DNA of 64,000 nucleotides from Gluconobacter cerevisiae. Lineage in GTDB: Bacteria; Pseudomonadota; Alphaproteobacteria; Acetobacterales; Acetobacteraceae. A model generated the notes under the pieces. That model saw nothing but the letters and a program-made list of their open reading frames with translations. It was not told the origin of the DNA and ran no database searches. The position numbers and the translations under genes were made by a program. The stretch is from assembly GCF_015244675.1 (NCBI RefSeq), contig NZ_JABCQO010000003.1, forward strand, positions 186,001 to 250,000, in the 5' to 3' direction. Below, piece after piece: positions 33,784-42,742 of the stretch; the stretch's first letter is position 1, and each line of letters begins with the position of its first letter.

Positions 33784-34050
33784 ATGGCACAAAAAAAGGC
33801 AGGCGGCTCGAGCCGTAACGGACGCGACAGTGCAGGTCGTCGTCTGGGTGTGAAGAAGTTCGGTGGCGAAAGCGTCATCGCAGGCAACATCATCGTCCGT
33901 CAGCGCGGCACGAAGATGAAGGCTGGCGCCAATGTCGGTATCGGTCGCGACCACACGCTGTTCGCTCTGACGGACGGCCACGTGCAGTTCCAGCGCCGCG
34001 CAGAAGGCCGCGTCCACGTTTCCGTGGCACTGCCGGAAGCTGCTGAATAA
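33784..34050 (+). CDS. rpmA: 50S ribosomal protein L27
   Basis: 88 aa. The N-terminus [20 protein letters not shown] reaches the peptidyl transferase centre in the ribosome; there is no Firmicutes-type cleaved extension. The body [28 protein letters not shown] and [19 protein letters not shown] is canonical. TAAGGACAAACAGTC gives the ribosome binding site. A strong intrinsic terminator follows directly. Confidence 0.97.
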   Translation: MAQKKAGGSSRNGRDSAGRRLGVKKFGGESVIAGNIIVRQRGTKMKAGANVGIGRDHTLFALTDGHVQFQRRAEGRVHVSVALPEAAE

Positions 34051-34076
34051 GCAGCCCGCTGTTCCAGCGCGAGCAG

Positions 34077-34109
34077 AAAGGGCCGGTCCTGTTCGGGGCC
34101 GGCCTTTTT
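34077..34109 (+). terminator. Intrinsic terminator after rpmA
   Basis: AAAGGGCCGG pairs with CCGGCCTTTT around a short inner stem-loop, followed by a run of five T. It sits 26 bases after the rpmA stop and would separate rplU-rpmA from obgE, or reduce readthrough. Confidence 0.9.
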
Positions 34110-34151
34110 GCGTATAAAGCGCTCCACACCTTATTCTTTTCGGACAATACG

Positions 34152-35162
34152 ATGAAGTTTCTCGACCAGGCCAAGATCTATGTGCGTTCCGGTGACGGCG
34201 GGGACGGCGTGATCGCATTCCGGCGCGAGAAATACATCGAGTATGGCGGTCCGGACGGTGGTGATGGTGGTCGTGGCGGTGATATTGTGTTTCGTGCTGT
34301 ACCCGGCCTGAACACACTGATCGATTTTCGCTACACACAGCATTTCAAAGCCCGTAAAGGCGGAAATGGCGCAGGTTCCAATCGGACCGGTGCAGCCTCT
34401 GCAACCGTCACCATCAATGTACCGATCGGCACACAGATTTTTGACGAAGATCGCGAAACCCTGCTGGCCGATCTTGATGTGGAAGACAAGGAAGTCCTGC
34501 TGTGCCGCGGTGGCGACGGCGGTCTGGGCAACACCCATTTCAAAAGCAGCACCAACCGTGCGCCACGCCGTGCCGATAAAGGCTGGCCGGGCGAAGAGCG
34601 CTGGGTGTGGCTGCGTCTCAAGCTGATTGCCGATATCGGCCTTGTGGGCCTTCCGAACGCGGGCAAGTCGACACTTCTCTCCGTCGCATCTCGTGCGCGC
34701 CCAAAAATTGCTGATTATCCGTTCACGACCCTGCACCCCCAACTCGGTGTGGTTCGCCTGAATAACACCGAAGAATTTGTGATCGCCGACATTCCCGGCC
34801 TGATCGAAGGCGCCAGCGAAGGCGCTGGCCTCGGGGACCGGTTCCTTGGCCATGTAGAGCGCTGCGCCACACTTCTTCACCTGATCGATGGGACGGAGAG
34901 CCAGGTCGTCAAGCACTGGCGCCTGATCCGCAAGGAACTTCAGGCTTATGATCCAGAGCTTGCGGCCAAGCCCGAGATTATTGTCCTGAACAAATGCGAT
35001 TCCCTGACGCCCACGCAGCGATCCGCCAAAAAACGGGCACTGGCCAAAGCGTCCGGTGCCGAAGTGCTGATGCTGTCTGGCGCGACGCAGGAAGGCCTGC
35101 CCGAACTACTCCGGATGCTTCAGGATCGCGTGACGGCTGCCAAAAAGGACCGCCAGGGATGA
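34152..35162 (+). CDS. obgE: Obg family GTPase (ObgE/CgtA)
   Basis: 336 aa GTPase acting in late 50S ribosome assembly. The Obg fold (residues 1-158) is glycine-rich: [47 protein letters not shown]. The G domain shows GLPNAGKST (G1), [16 protein letters not shown] (G3) and LNKCD (G4). It lacks a C-terminal extension domain. Its stop overlaps the start of proB (ATGA), an arrangement seen in other alphaproteobacteria. Confidence 0.97.
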   Translation: MKFLDQAKIYVRSGDGGDGVIAFRREKYIEYGGPDGGDGGRGGDIVFRAVPGLNTLIDFRYTQHFKARKGGNGAGSNRTGAASATVTINVPIGTQIFDEDRETLLADLDVEDKEVLLCRGGDGGLGNTHFKSSTNRAPRRADKGWPGEERWVWLRLKLIADIGLVGLPNAGKSTLLSVASRARPKIADYPFTTLHPQLGVVRLNNTEEFVIADIPGLIEGASEGAGLGDRFLGHVERCATLLHLIDGTESQVVKHWRLIRKELQAYDPELAAKPEIIVLNKCDSLTPTQRSAKKRALAKASGAEVLMLSGATQEGLPELLRMLQDRVTAAKKDRQG

Positions 35163-36295
35163 TCACTGCGGCTTGTGCTCCTCATCTGGCGCAAGCCCGC
35201 CGGATCGTTATTAAGATCGGGAGCGCGCTTCTGGTCGATTCAGCCAACGCCACCCTGCGACAGCAGTGGTTGCAGAGCGTGTGCGCAGACATCGCCGAAC
35301 TGCGCGCGCACGGTGCAGAGATCATTGTCGTCTCATCGGGCGCGATCTCCCTTGCGCGACATCGTCTTGGTCTCACGTCCCGCAGACTACGTCTGGATGA
35401 GAAGCAAGCCATGGCCAGTGTGGGGCAGATCGGGTTGGCACAGGGCTGGAGTGCAGCGCTCGCAGACCACGATCTGGTCGCGGCACAGCTTCTCCTGACG
35501 CCGGACGATACAGAAAACCGTGAGCGCCACCTGAATGCCCGCGCCACGCTCCAGACACTACTCGATCTGGGCTGTGTGCCGGTCATCAATGAAAACGATG
35601 CCATCGCCACCAGCGAAATCCGCTTCGGTGACAATGACCGTTTGGGCGCCCGCGTTGCCCAGATGACAGGCGCGGACTGTCTGGTGCTGCTGTCAGATAT
35701 TGACGGTCTCTATACGGCGGATCCTCGACAGGACCCTTCCGCACTACATATTCCCGTCGTGGAACAGATGACTGACGACATCATGGCCATGGGGGGCGAG
35801 CCGCCACCCGGCTATTCGTCCGGCGGAATGCGCACAAAACTTCTGGCCGCAAGAATTGCAACGCGCGCCGGTGCCAACATGGTCATTGCAGCCGGACAGG
35901 AACACCATCCTTTGCGCAGGCTGCAAAATGGCGCCCTCTGCACTTGGTTCCTGGCCCAGACCGATGCGGGCTCAGCCCGCAAACGGTGGATTGGCGGCAG
36001 TCTACAGCCCAAAGGATCGCTGACAATTGACGCAGGTGCGTGTCGTGCCCTTCGGGAGGGTGCTTCCCTCCTTCCCGCAGGCGTAACCGGACTTGAGGGC
36101 ACGTTCGGACGTGGCGATCTTGTCGTCATCCGAGATGTTGAAGGCAGTGTGATCGGGCGTGGCCTGATTGGTTATGACGCGGACGAGAGCCTGAAGCTGA
36201 TCGGACATCGCTCCGGCGAAATGGAGCAGCTTTTGGGATATCGCGGGCGGGATGCGTTAATTCATCGGGATGATCTGGCCCTCGATCATCCCTGA
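35159..36295 (+). CDS. proB: Glutamate 5-kinase
   Basis: 378 aa, first enzyme of proline synthesis (ATP + glutamate to glutamyl-5-phosphate). The amino acid kinase domain runs to about residue 255: [61 protein letters not shown], and [16 protein letters not shown] domain follows (residues about 275-360; [21 protein letters not shown]). The ATG overlaps the obgE stop. proA is not adjacent. Proline feedback inhibition is a property of the family; it was not inferred from sequence. Confidence 0.96.
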   Translation: MITAACAPHLAQARRIVIKIGSALLVDSANATLRQQWLQSVCADIAELRAHGAEIIVVSSGAISLARHRLGLTSRRLRLDEKQAMASVGQIGLAQGWSAALADHDLVAAQLLLTPDDTENRERHLNARATLQTLLDLGCVPVINENDAIATSEIRFGDNDRLGARVAQMTGADCLVLLSDIDGLYTADPRQDPSALHIPVVEQMTDDIMAMGGEPPPGYSSGGMRTKLLAARIATRAGANMVIAAGQEHHPLRRLQNGALCTWFLAQTDAGSARKRWIGGSLQPKGSLTIDAGACRALREGASLLPAGVTGLEGTFGRGDLVVIRDVEGSVIGRGLIGYDADESLKLIGHRSGEMEQLLGYRGRDALIHRDDLALDHP

Positions 36296-36313
36296 TACGC
36301 CCTGCTCTGCTGC

Positions 36314-36919
36314 TCAGCCCCGTGGGGGCCAGCGCAGCTTTGGTTCGGAACGGGGCTGGTAAGCGTCATTCTCAGCAACCAATTTTGCAGACTGCTTCTT
36401 GTCTATGACGCGACCAAGGGGCTGGCGGGCAGTCTCTGTTGCGCCTTGCTCCCACGGAGCGCGTGACCAAGCCCGTTCTGACGCACCGGACAGGTCTGGA
36501 GCTGGTGCAGCCTTAAAACCCCGACGCGGCAGGGTCTCAGGGTCGTCCCTCCCCATCGCGTCCCGTCCCGAACCAATCTGCTCCGGACCATCTTCATAGG
36601 AGGGCAGGTCAGGACGCAGAGTACGTGCTGGCATCAGATAGTCTTCATCTATCCGCGCCATGCGCTCCTGAGATGCAGGGGCAGTCTGCGCCACCGGCTC
36701 CGCAGACAGAATATCCGGACGCATCGAGACCGCCAGACGCAGATTCAATACCCGGAGTTCAGCACGCATCTCGGCAATCTGGAACTCCAGATCCTGTAAC
36801 CGGGGCTTGGTACCGAACACGGCGAAGGGCATGCACAGCAGTGCCAGCACGAAAAAAGCGGCCACCACGACCAGGCACCCGAAGGCCCAGCCTGGCAGCC
36901 AGGAAAAATCAGACATCAT
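36314..36919 (-). CDS. Hypothetical membrane-anchored coiled-coil protein
   Basis: 201 aa; no family recognised. One N-terminal membrane span (FGCLVVVAAFFVLALLCMPFAVFG) is followed by a short heptad-like coiled coil (RLQDLEFQIAEMRAELRVLNLRLA) and a long polar, Pro/Arg-rich tail with no domain. The start may be the first or second of two adjacent Met codons. It lies downstream of gapR in the same direction, with a 54-base gap. It could be an envelope scaffold; that is speculation. Confidence 0.7.
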   Translation of the reverse strand: MMSDFSWLPGWAFGCLVVVAAFFVLALLCMPFAVFGTKPRLQDLEFQIAEMRAELRVLNLRLAVSMRPDILSAEPVAQTAPASQERMARIDEDYLMPARTLRPDLPSYEDGPEQIGSGRDAMGRDDPETLPRRGFKAAPAPDLSGASERAWSRAPWEQGATETARQPLGRVIDKKQSAKLVAENDAYQPRSEPKLRWPPRG

Positions 36920-36973
36920 GAGGAGGCCCGGTCCAGTCTGAAAGTGGCGTGTTCGATCTTCCGACGTTCGGAA

Positions 36974-37240
36974 TTACATGCCAAGGGCGCGACGATAGAT
37001 ATCAAGTAGGGTTTCCTGCTCCTCGATTTCAGCCGGCTCCTGCTTGCGCAGACGGATGATCTGCTTGATGACTTTTACGTCAAATCCGGCCGATTTGGCC
37101 TCAGAAAAAATATCCTTGATATCGCCAGCCAAAGCTTTGCGTTCTTCTTCCAGACGCTCAACACGCTCGATGATGGAGCGCAGACGGTCCGCAGCGATCC
37201 CGCCCGTGGCAGCGCCTTCGTTCTTGATTTCTGCATCCAT
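36974..37240 (-). CDS. gapR: GapR family nucleoid-associated protein (DUF2312)
   Basis: 88 aa, mostly alpha-helical: ADRLRSIIERVERLEEERKALAGDIKDIFSEAKSAGFDVKVIKQIIRLRKQEPAEIEEQE. This is the DUF2312 signature, GapR in Caulobacter crescentus, where it binds overtwisted AT-rich DNA ahead of forks. The family is almost confined to alphaproteobacteria, which supports the taxonomic call. The N-terminal ten residues are variable. It is divergent from zwf, and the 276-bp gap should hold both promoters. Confidence 0.92.
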   Translation of the reverse strand: MDAEIKNEGAATGGIAADRLRSIIERVERLEEERKALAGDIKDIFSEAKSAGFDVKVIKQIIRLRKQEPAEIEEQETLLDIYRRALGM

Positions 37241-37413
37241 GGTCCGGTTTCCTTATGTCGTCTGGGCTATGTTTTGCCGACGCTGCGCAAACACAGCATC
37301 CGCCGCGCGGCTTATCGTGATGAGGGCAGGACGGTCAACGGAATTATGTGCACGTTTCATGAACGCGTGAGCATGACGAAGCTTTTCTCCCGATGTCGTG
37401 CACCGCTCGTCCC

Positions 37414-37443
37414 TTGACAGAAAGCCCGCCGACAGGGAACTAA
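37414..37443 (+). promoter_or_regulatory. Candidate zwf promoter (TTGACA box)
   Basis: A perfect -35 hexamer TTGACA lies about 100 bases before zwf. The sequence 17-18 bases downstream (GAACTAA) is a poor -10. It points to the zwf direction but the promoter is only tentative. Confidence 0.3.
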
Positions 37444-37516
37444 ACGGTGCCTGAAACGGCCTGAACCTTAACCCTTTTTTCCCGGTCTGCGGGTTCGAGA
37501 GGTCAGAGAGTCTTCC

Positions 37517-38986
37517 ATGGAACATTTTCAGCAGGTCGAGCCCTTCGACTATGTCATCTTCGGCGCCACTGGCGATCTCACGATGCGCAAGCTGCTGCCC
37601 GCGCTCTATAACCGCCTCCGTCTGGGGCAGATTCCGGATGATGCCTGCATCATCGGAGCCGCCCGGACAGAGCTGAGCCGGGAAGCCTATGTTGCGCGGG
37701 CCCGTGAGGCGCTTGAGCGCTTTCTTCCTTCGGATGTCCTGAGCCCCGGATTGGTGGACCGTTTTCTGGCCCGTCTGGACTATGTGACCCTCGACAGCAG
37801 CCGCGAGAGCACACAGTGGGACAGCCTCACATCCCTTCTCGCCAAGGCGCAGCCTGATCGTGTGCGGGTCTTTTATTTCGCAACCGCGCCGCAGCTTTAC
37901 GGCAGCATCTGCGAAAACCTGCACCGATATGGGCTGATCACCCCCAGTTCGCGGGTGGTGCTCGAAAAGCCCATCGGAACGGATATGGCGACCGCAACCG
38001 CCATCAATGACGGCGTAGGCCAGTATTTCCCGGAAAAGCAGATCTACCGGATCGATCACTATCTCGGCAAAGAGACGGTCCAGAACGTTCTCGCCCTGCG
38101 TTTTGCCAACCCGCTTATCAATGCGGCATGGTCGGCAGAGCATATCGAGAGCGTGCAGATCACCGCCGCCGAGACGGTCGGCGTGGAAGGTCGTGCCGCC
38201 TATTACGATACGTCGGGCGCATTGCGCGACATGATCCAGAACCATCTGCTTCAGGTGCTGTGTCTGGTCGCGATGGAAGCGCCGGATTCCCTTGAAGCCG
38301 ATGCTGTCCGCAACGCCAAGCTGGCCGTTCTGAACGCTCTGCGTCCAATGACCGAAGCCAGTGTGGCGACCGAGACCGTACGGGCGCAATACACTGCCGG
38401 CGTGGTCGGCGGTGAAAATGTTCCGGGCTATCTTGAAGAACTGGGCACGCCCAGCGCCACGGAAACCTATGCCGCCGTCCGCGCCTGGGTTGATACGCCG
38501 CGCTGGAAGAACGTGCCGTTCTATATCCGCACAGCCAAGCGCTCAGCCCGCAAGGTCAGCGAGATCGTCGTGACGTTCCGCCCGGCCGCCACCACAATGT
38601 TCGGCGCCACCCCCGCCAGCAACAGGCTCGTGCTGCGCATTCAGCCCAATGAGGGCGTGGAACTGCGCCTGAACGTCAAGAACCCCGCGCTGGACGTGTT
38701 CAACCTCCACACGGCGGATCTGGACACCTCCATCCGCATGGAAGGCGGGATGCCTTTCCCCGACTCCTACGAGCGGCTGCTGCTTGACGCGGTCCGGGGC
38801 GATCCGGTCCTCTTCATCCGTCGCGACGAGGTCGAGGCTGCATGGCGGTGGGCAGAACCGATCCTCGACGCGTGGAAACACAACAAAGTCTCCATGCAGA
38901 CCTACAGCGCGGGGTCCTACGGTCCCGATCAGGCTACTCGTCTGCTCGCCGAGCATAACGACACCTGGCACGAAGCCTCGGAGTGA
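37517..38986 (+). CDS. zwf: Glucose-6-phosphate 1-dehydrogenase
   Basis: 489 aa, first step of the oxidative pentose phosphate and Entner-Doudoroff routes, the main cytosolic sugar path in acetic acid bacteria. Visible motifs are the dinucleotide site VIFGATGDLTMRKLLPALY, the EKPIGTD block, and RIDHYLGKE with the active-site histidine. Length is normal. The gene is divergent from gapR. A TTG-started membrane protein follows after six bases. NADP versus NAD preference cannot be settled by eye. Confidence 0.97.
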   Translation: MEHFQQVEPFDYVIFGATGDLTMRKLLPALYNRLRLGQIPDDACIIGAARTELSREAYVARAREALERFLPSDVLSPGLVDRFLARLDYVTLDSSRESTQWDSLTSLLAKAQPDRVRVFYFATAPQLYGSICENLHRYGLITPSSRVVLEKPIGTDMATATAINDGVGQYFPEKQIYRIDHYLGKETVQNVLALRFANPLINAAWSAEHIESVQITAAETVGVEGRAAYYDTSGALRDMIQNHLLQVLCLVAMEAPDSLEADAVRNAKLAVLNALRPMTEASVATETVRAQYTAGVVGGENVPGYLEELGTPSATETYAAVRAWVDTPRWKNVPFYIRTAKRSARKVSEIVVTFRPAATTMFGATPASNRLVLRIQPNEGVELRLNVKNPALDVFNLHTADLDTSIRMEGGMPFPDSYERLLLDAVRGDPVLFIRRDEVEAAWRWAEPILDAWKHNKVSMQTYSAGSYGPDQATRLLAEHNDTWHEASE

Positions 38987-38992
38987 CCACAT

Positions 38993-39463
38993 TTGAGTGA
39001 TGATAAAAGCGCCACGCCCCGTCTGGGCCGCGCGCCGGGAAAAAATACACGTCGCCAGCCCCGCAGCTTCAAACAGCTTCTGCTGCGGCGGCTTCTGATT
39101 GTCATCCCGGCTTTTCTGCTCATGTTCATCGCAGTCCGAAGCGGACTGCTGGACATGTCCTATGACAAGATCACGTTCAGCAAACTGAGCTGGTTCGATA
39201 ACACTGCCCTGGTGGAGCATCTCCGTCTTGCGGTGGTGAAGGACAATCTGACGGATCTGCCACGCAACTGCCTCGTCTTCGTTGTTAATGGCAATGCATC
39301 TGACAATACGCCGACAATGGATGTGCTCGGACGCCACGGAAATGGCTGTCCCGGCGCAACACCGTCGGCGGACAAGCTGTTCAGCCTGAAGATCAACCGT
39401 TCCGAACGGACCGTGCAGACCGACGCCGGAACCCCCGGCTCGTTTCACGATCTGCCCCTGTAG
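38993..39463 (+). CDS. Hypothetical single-span membrane protein (TTG start)
   Basis: 156 aa; no family recognised. It begins at TTG, six bases after zwf, with GGAG at suitable spacing inside the zwf stop region. A basic N-terminus is followed by one membrane span (LLLRRLLIVIPAFLLMFIAV) and a soluble domain of about 100 residues with two cysteines (PRNCLVFVVNG and GNGCPGATP), probably periplasmic. Co-transcription with zwf is likely. The first internal ATG would cut into the membrane span, so TTG is preferred. Confidence 0.65.
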   Translation: MSDDKSATPRLGRAPGKNTRRQPRSFKQLLLRRLLIVIPAFLLMFIAVRSGLLDMSYDKITFSKLSWFDNTALVEHLRLAVVKDNLTDLPRNCLVFVVNGNASDNTPTMDVLGRHGNGCPGATPSADKLFSLKINRSERTVQTDAGTPGSFHDLPL

Positions 39464-39479
39464 CGTTTCCTGAAAAGGG

Positions 39480-39507
39480 GGAACGTCTGAGTTAGGACGT
39501 TCCACCC
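39480..39507. terminator. Hairpin between two convergent genes
   Basis: GGAACGTC and GACGTTCC form an 8-bp stem, extended by GGG/CCC across one bulged A. The esterase stop codon lies in the loop. On the minus strand it is followed by CCCCCTTTTC, a weak U-run, so it may end both converging transcripts. Confidence 0.55.
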
Positions 39508-40511
39508 CTCTCCCGCGCAAAAGCCTCGCGCAGGAACATCCCCCCTTCCCTCAACGCCCGACGTCCGTCCCGGAACAGCGCATAGCCGTTCAGGAAACCA
39601 TGAATCATGTGCGGGAAATTTTTCAGCACAACCGGCACGACGGCCTCATCAAGACAGCGGGCATAAAGCTCGCCCTCGCCCCTGAGCGGATCAAACCCCG
39701 CAGTGACGATCATGGCAGGCGGAAGGTTACTGAAATCATCTGCCAGCAGCGGCGAAAACGCAGGATCGAAAAGCTGCTCCGGGCTCGCCAGCGTCTGTCC
39801 GCAATACCAGTATAGAAGCTCCGCACTCAGCATGTAGCCGTCCGCATAATCCTGACGGGAGGGCGGAACGAACGGGCCACTCAAAGCGGGATAATATAAA
39901 AGCTGCGCGCTGAGCGGGCGTGCCCCCCGCGCCCTCACCCATTGCGTAAGCGCCGCGGACAGATTTCCCCCCGCACTGTCGCCCGCCACAGCCACAGGCA
40001 TATCGGATGGCACCGTCCTGAAAATCCAGTCCAGCGCGGCTTTGGCGTCGTCCAGAGCGGCTGGAAAACGATTCTCAGGCGCAAGACGGTAATCCACCGA
40101 CAGCACCATCGCCCCTGAAGAGGCCGCAAGACGGCAGCAGATCCCATGATGGGAGACAAGATCGCAATGCACGAATCCGCCGCCATGCAGAAACAGCACA
40201 ATACCCCTGACTTTTCCCCGCGGACGGTACAGACGCGCACTGCGCGATCCCTCGGCTCCGGGAACACGAATCTCACGCCACCGCCGGATCCGCAGCGATG
40301 AAAGGCTGACCGGGAAACTCGGACGCCCCGTCACACGGCGGATCTGCCGCAGGGCGTCCGCAGAAGGCTGTGGAGCAGGGATGGGCGGAATTTCGTCAAG
40401 GACGATTTTACGCGGGACAAAACCGCGCTTACGGCTCTGGCGGTTCAGCCAGAACAGGAAGATCCGCAATGTCAGGGCCGGGGTCAGTGGCTTGGGCAGG
40501 CTCGGGCGCAT
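39492..40511 (-). CDS. HSL-type alpha/beta hydrolase (esterase)
   Basis: 339 aa esterase of the hormone-sensitive lipase family. The oxyanion motif HGGG is in LFLHGGGFVHCD, the catalytic Ser in GDSAGGN, Asp in VTAGFDPLRGEG and His in FPHMIHGFLNG. There is no signal peptide, so it is likely cytoplasmic. The start was set at MRPSLPKP; an in-frame upstream Met exists at 40565. The substrate is unknown. It diverges from the RNase P RNA gene, and the short gap must hold both promoters. Confidence 0.88.
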   Translation of the reverse strand: MRPSLPKPLTPALTLRIFLFWLNRQSRKRGFVPRKIVLDEIPPIPAPQPSADALRQIRRVTGRPSFPVSLSSLRIRRWREIRVPGAEGSRSARLYRPRGKVRGIVLFLHGGGFVHCDLVSHHGICCRLAASSGAMVLSVDYRLAPENRFPAALDDAKAALDWIFRTVPSDMPVAVAGDSAGGNLSAALTQWVRARGARPLSAQLLYYPALSGPFVPPSRQDYADGYMLSAELLYWYCGQTLASPEQLFDPAFSPLLADDFSNLPPAMIVTAGFDPLRGEGELYARCLDEAVVPVVLKNFPHMIHGFLNGYALFRDGRRALREGGMFLREAFARERGGTS

Positions 40512-40585
40512 GTCTGCATTATGCCGACCTGTCCCTGAAAAGTCTGCCCTTGACCCCGCAGGCATCCCGGAGCAGTGTCTGCCCC

Positions 40586-41003
40586 GCCAGACGGCTGGAC
40601 GATCGCTGTGTGTGCGATGAGGATCGCATACAGGGAGGAAAGTCCGGGCTCCACGGGAAAACGGTACCGGTTAATTGCCGGCGGGGGCGACCCCAGGGAC
40701 AGTGCCACAGAAAACAGACCGCCCGCCGGACTGTTTCCCCAGCGATTTATCGCCGGGAAAATACGTTGCGGGTAAGGGCGAAACGGTGCGGCAAGAGCGC
40801 ACCGCATCTCCGGCAACGGCGATGGTCATGGTAAACCCTACCGGGAGCAAGACCGAATAGGAACGGCAGGTTTCCGCAAGGAAACCGGGGGCTTCTCGCC
40901 CCGTCGTTCGGGTTGGTTGCGTGAGGCCTGCAGCAATGCAGGTCCCAGAGGAATGATCGTCCCGCTTTCGGGCGGACAGAACCCGGCTTACAGGCCGTCT
41001 GGC
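40586..41003 (+). ncRNA. rnpB: RNase P RNA
   Basis: Catalytic RNA that trims the 5' ends of tRNA precursors. The ends form P1: GCCAGACGGC pairs exactly with GCCGTCTGGC. Conserved core elements appear in order: GAGGAAAGTCCGGGCTCC, CCACAGAAAACAGACCG, GGTAAGGGCGAAACGGTGCGG then AAGAGCGCACCG, GTAAACCC then GGGAGCAAGACCGAATAGG, and AGAGGAATGATCGTC then CAGAACCCGGCTTACA. The layout is type A. Exact ends are set from P1 and may differ by a few bases. Confidence 0.95.
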
Positions 41004-41160
41004 ACCCTCTGAAAATCTGTTCTTCCAGTAATTATCCCCCCGCCCAAAGAAGAACAAAAACAGAACAAATAACGGCAGGTATAGATCCGCCTCCGCGATT
41101 ATCCTTGATAAACCCTAATAAACCGCAAAAATTTCCGTCACATTTCAACTTTTGAAAATG

Positions 41161-41182
41161 CCGCAGTTTTCTGCGGTTTTTT
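41161..41182 (+). terminator. Intrinsic terminator upstream of the dcw cluster
   Basis: CCGCAG-TTTT-CTGCGG followed by six T. It lies 158 bases after rnpB and 13 bases before the mraZ -35 box, so it would insulate the dcw promoter from readthrough. Confidence 0.88.
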
Positions 41183-41194
41183 AATGATATCTGT

Positions 41195-41223
41195 TTGACG
41201 TCCCATGAAATCCCATGATATCC
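41195..41223 (+). promoter_or_regulatory. Candidate promoter of the dcw cluster
   Basis: TTGACG as a -35 box is followed after 17-18 bases by ATATCC/TATCCC as a weak -10. It lies directly behind an intrinsic terminator, about 70 bases before mraZ, and its spacer is filled by the TCCCA boxes described separately. Confidence 0.5.
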
Positions 41224-41225
41224 CA
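41201..41225. promoter_or_regulatory. Likely MraZ operator: three TCCCA boxes at 10-bp steps
   Basis: TCCCA occurs at 41201, 41211 and 41221, that is TGGGA direct repeats separated by five bases on the minus strand. MraZ of E. coli and Mycoplasma is known to bind TGGGN repeats with 5-nt spacing upstream of mraZ. Here the boxes fill the spacer and -10 region of the candidate promoter, as expected of an autorepressor site. Confidence 0.85.
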
Positions 41226-41294
41226 ATAAAGACCAAGCCAAATAATCAGCAGCCGAATACCCGGTTCTGAATGCAGGAAGGAGGCACATCGTTC

Positions 41295-41789
41295 ATGAGC
41301 ATGTTCCTCGGCACGCATCAGAACCGTTTCGATGCCAAGGGGCGCGTCTCCATTCCTGCACCTTTTCGTGCCGCCCTGAAATCCCAGGCGCAGCCGGGTG
41401 ATCCGCTGGTTATTCTTCGTCCGTCCCATCTCCACCCGTGTGTTGAGGGCTGGACGGTTGGCGCGTTTGCCTCCCTTGCCACCCCGCTTGACGAATACGA
41501 TCCGTTTTCGGAAGACCATGAAGATCTGGCCGCCAGTCTCTATGCGGATGCCTATCCGCTGGACAGCGACAAGGAAGGCCGCATCATTCTTCCAGAAACC
41601 CTGCGCACCCACGCGGCGCTGACGGACGAAGTGTCTTTCATGGGGCTGGGACGGACATTCCAGATCTGGCATCCCGCCGCTGCCGAACAGCGCCGTCAGG
41701 CAGCCCGCAGCCGCGCAAAAACACTTGCAACCAGCCGTCGCCCCATCAGCGCACCCGCTGCCACCAACACTGCCGGAGCAGCCGAATGA
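41295..41789 (+). CDS. mraZ: Transcriptional regulator MraZ
   Basis: 164 aa DNA-binding protein of the double-SpoVT/AbrB type that autoregulates the dcw cluster. First repeat: [26 protein letters not shown]; second: [36 protein letters not shown]. Both DxKGRI-like turns are present. AAGGAGG upstream supports the ATG at 41295 (a second ATG follows two codons later). It overlaps rsmH by ATGA. Its probable operator sits about 70 bases upstream. Confidence 0.95.
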   Translation: MSMFLGTHQNRFDAKGRVSIPAPFRAALKSQAQPGDPLVILRPSHLHPCVEGWTVGAFASLATPLDEYDPFSEDHEDLAASLYADAYPLDSDKEGRIILPETLRTHAALTDEVSFMGLGRTFQIWHPAAAEQRRQAARSRAKTLATSRRPISAPAATNTAGAAE

Positions 41790-42742
41790 ACGCGATCACT
41801 CTGGTTCATTCGGGCCATGTCCCGGTCATGCTGCACGAGGTCCTCGAAGCCCTCGCGCCACGCGCTGGCGGCCGTTATCTGGACGGCACGTTCGGAGGCG
41901 GTGGCTATGCCCGCGCCATTCTGAACGCCGCTGACTGCACACTCGACGGCATCGACCGTGATCCGGCAGCCATCGAACGCGGAAACGCCATGGCCGTACA
42001 GGCCAACGGGCGACTGCGGATGCATCAGGGCACGTTCGGAGACATGGAGGCCCTGGTCGGCGCAGAAGGGCCGTTTGACGGCATCGTGCTGGATCTGGGC
42101 GTCTCGTCTTTCCAGATCGATCAGGCAGAGCGCGGTTTTTCATTCCGGAACGACGGCCCACTGGACATGCGTATGGGTTCGGACGGCCCTTCCGCTGCCG
42201 ATCTGGTCAATGACCTCAAGGAAGCAGACCTTGCGGACATCCTCTACCGATATGGCGAAGAAAAACTCTCCCGCCGCATCGCGCGCGCCGTAGTGGCTGC
42301 CCGCGCCGAAACTCCGATCACTACGACCGGCCAGCTCGCCCACATCATCCGGTGCTGCGTCCCCCGTGACCGCGCCAATATCGACCCCGCAACCCGCAGC
42401 TTTCAGGGGCTGCGGATTGCCGTGAACGACGAACTGGGCGAGCTGGAACGGGCGCTGGAAGCCGCACCACGCCTTCTGGCGCCGGGCGGTATTTTCGTGG
42501 TCGTCACCTTCCATTCCCTAGAGGACCGTTTGGCGAAGCGCGCCATGGCCGTCCTTGCAGGACGGACGGGAAATCCTTCCCGCTACGAACCGGCTCCGCT
42601 CCGTCAGGACGCGCCGGCTTTTTCCCTTCTCCATTCCCGCCCCCTCTCCGCTACGGACGAGGAATCCCGGGAAAATCCGCGCGCGCGCAGCGCCCGTCTG
42701 CGTGCACTGGTCCGTAATCCCGTCTCAGGAATGTCCTCATGA
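41786..42742 (+). CDS. rsmH: 16S rRNA m4C1402 methyltransferase RsmH
   Basis: 318 aa S-adenosylmethionine-dependent enzyme that methylates N4 of C1402 in 16S rRNA. Motifs are [29 protein letters not shown] (SAM site), [33 protein letters not shown] and [13 protein letters not shown]. It overlaps mraZ and ftsL by four bases each, so its translation is coupled to both. Length is normal. Confidence 0.96.
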   Translation: MNAITLVHSGHVPVMLHEVLEALAPRAGGRYLDGTFGGGGYARAILNAADCTLDGIDRDPAAIERGNAMAVQANGRLRMHQGTFGDMEALVGAEGPFDGIVLDLGVSSFQIDQAERGFSFRNDGPLDMRMGSDGPSAADLVNDLKEADLADILYRYGEEKLSRRIARAVVAARAETPITTTGQLAHIIRCCVPRDRANIDPATRSFQGLRIAVNDELGELERALEAAPRLLAPGGIFVVVTFHSLEDRLAKRAMAVLAGRTGNPSRYEPAPLRQDAPAFSLLHSRPLSATDEESRENPRARSARLRALVRNPVSGMSS

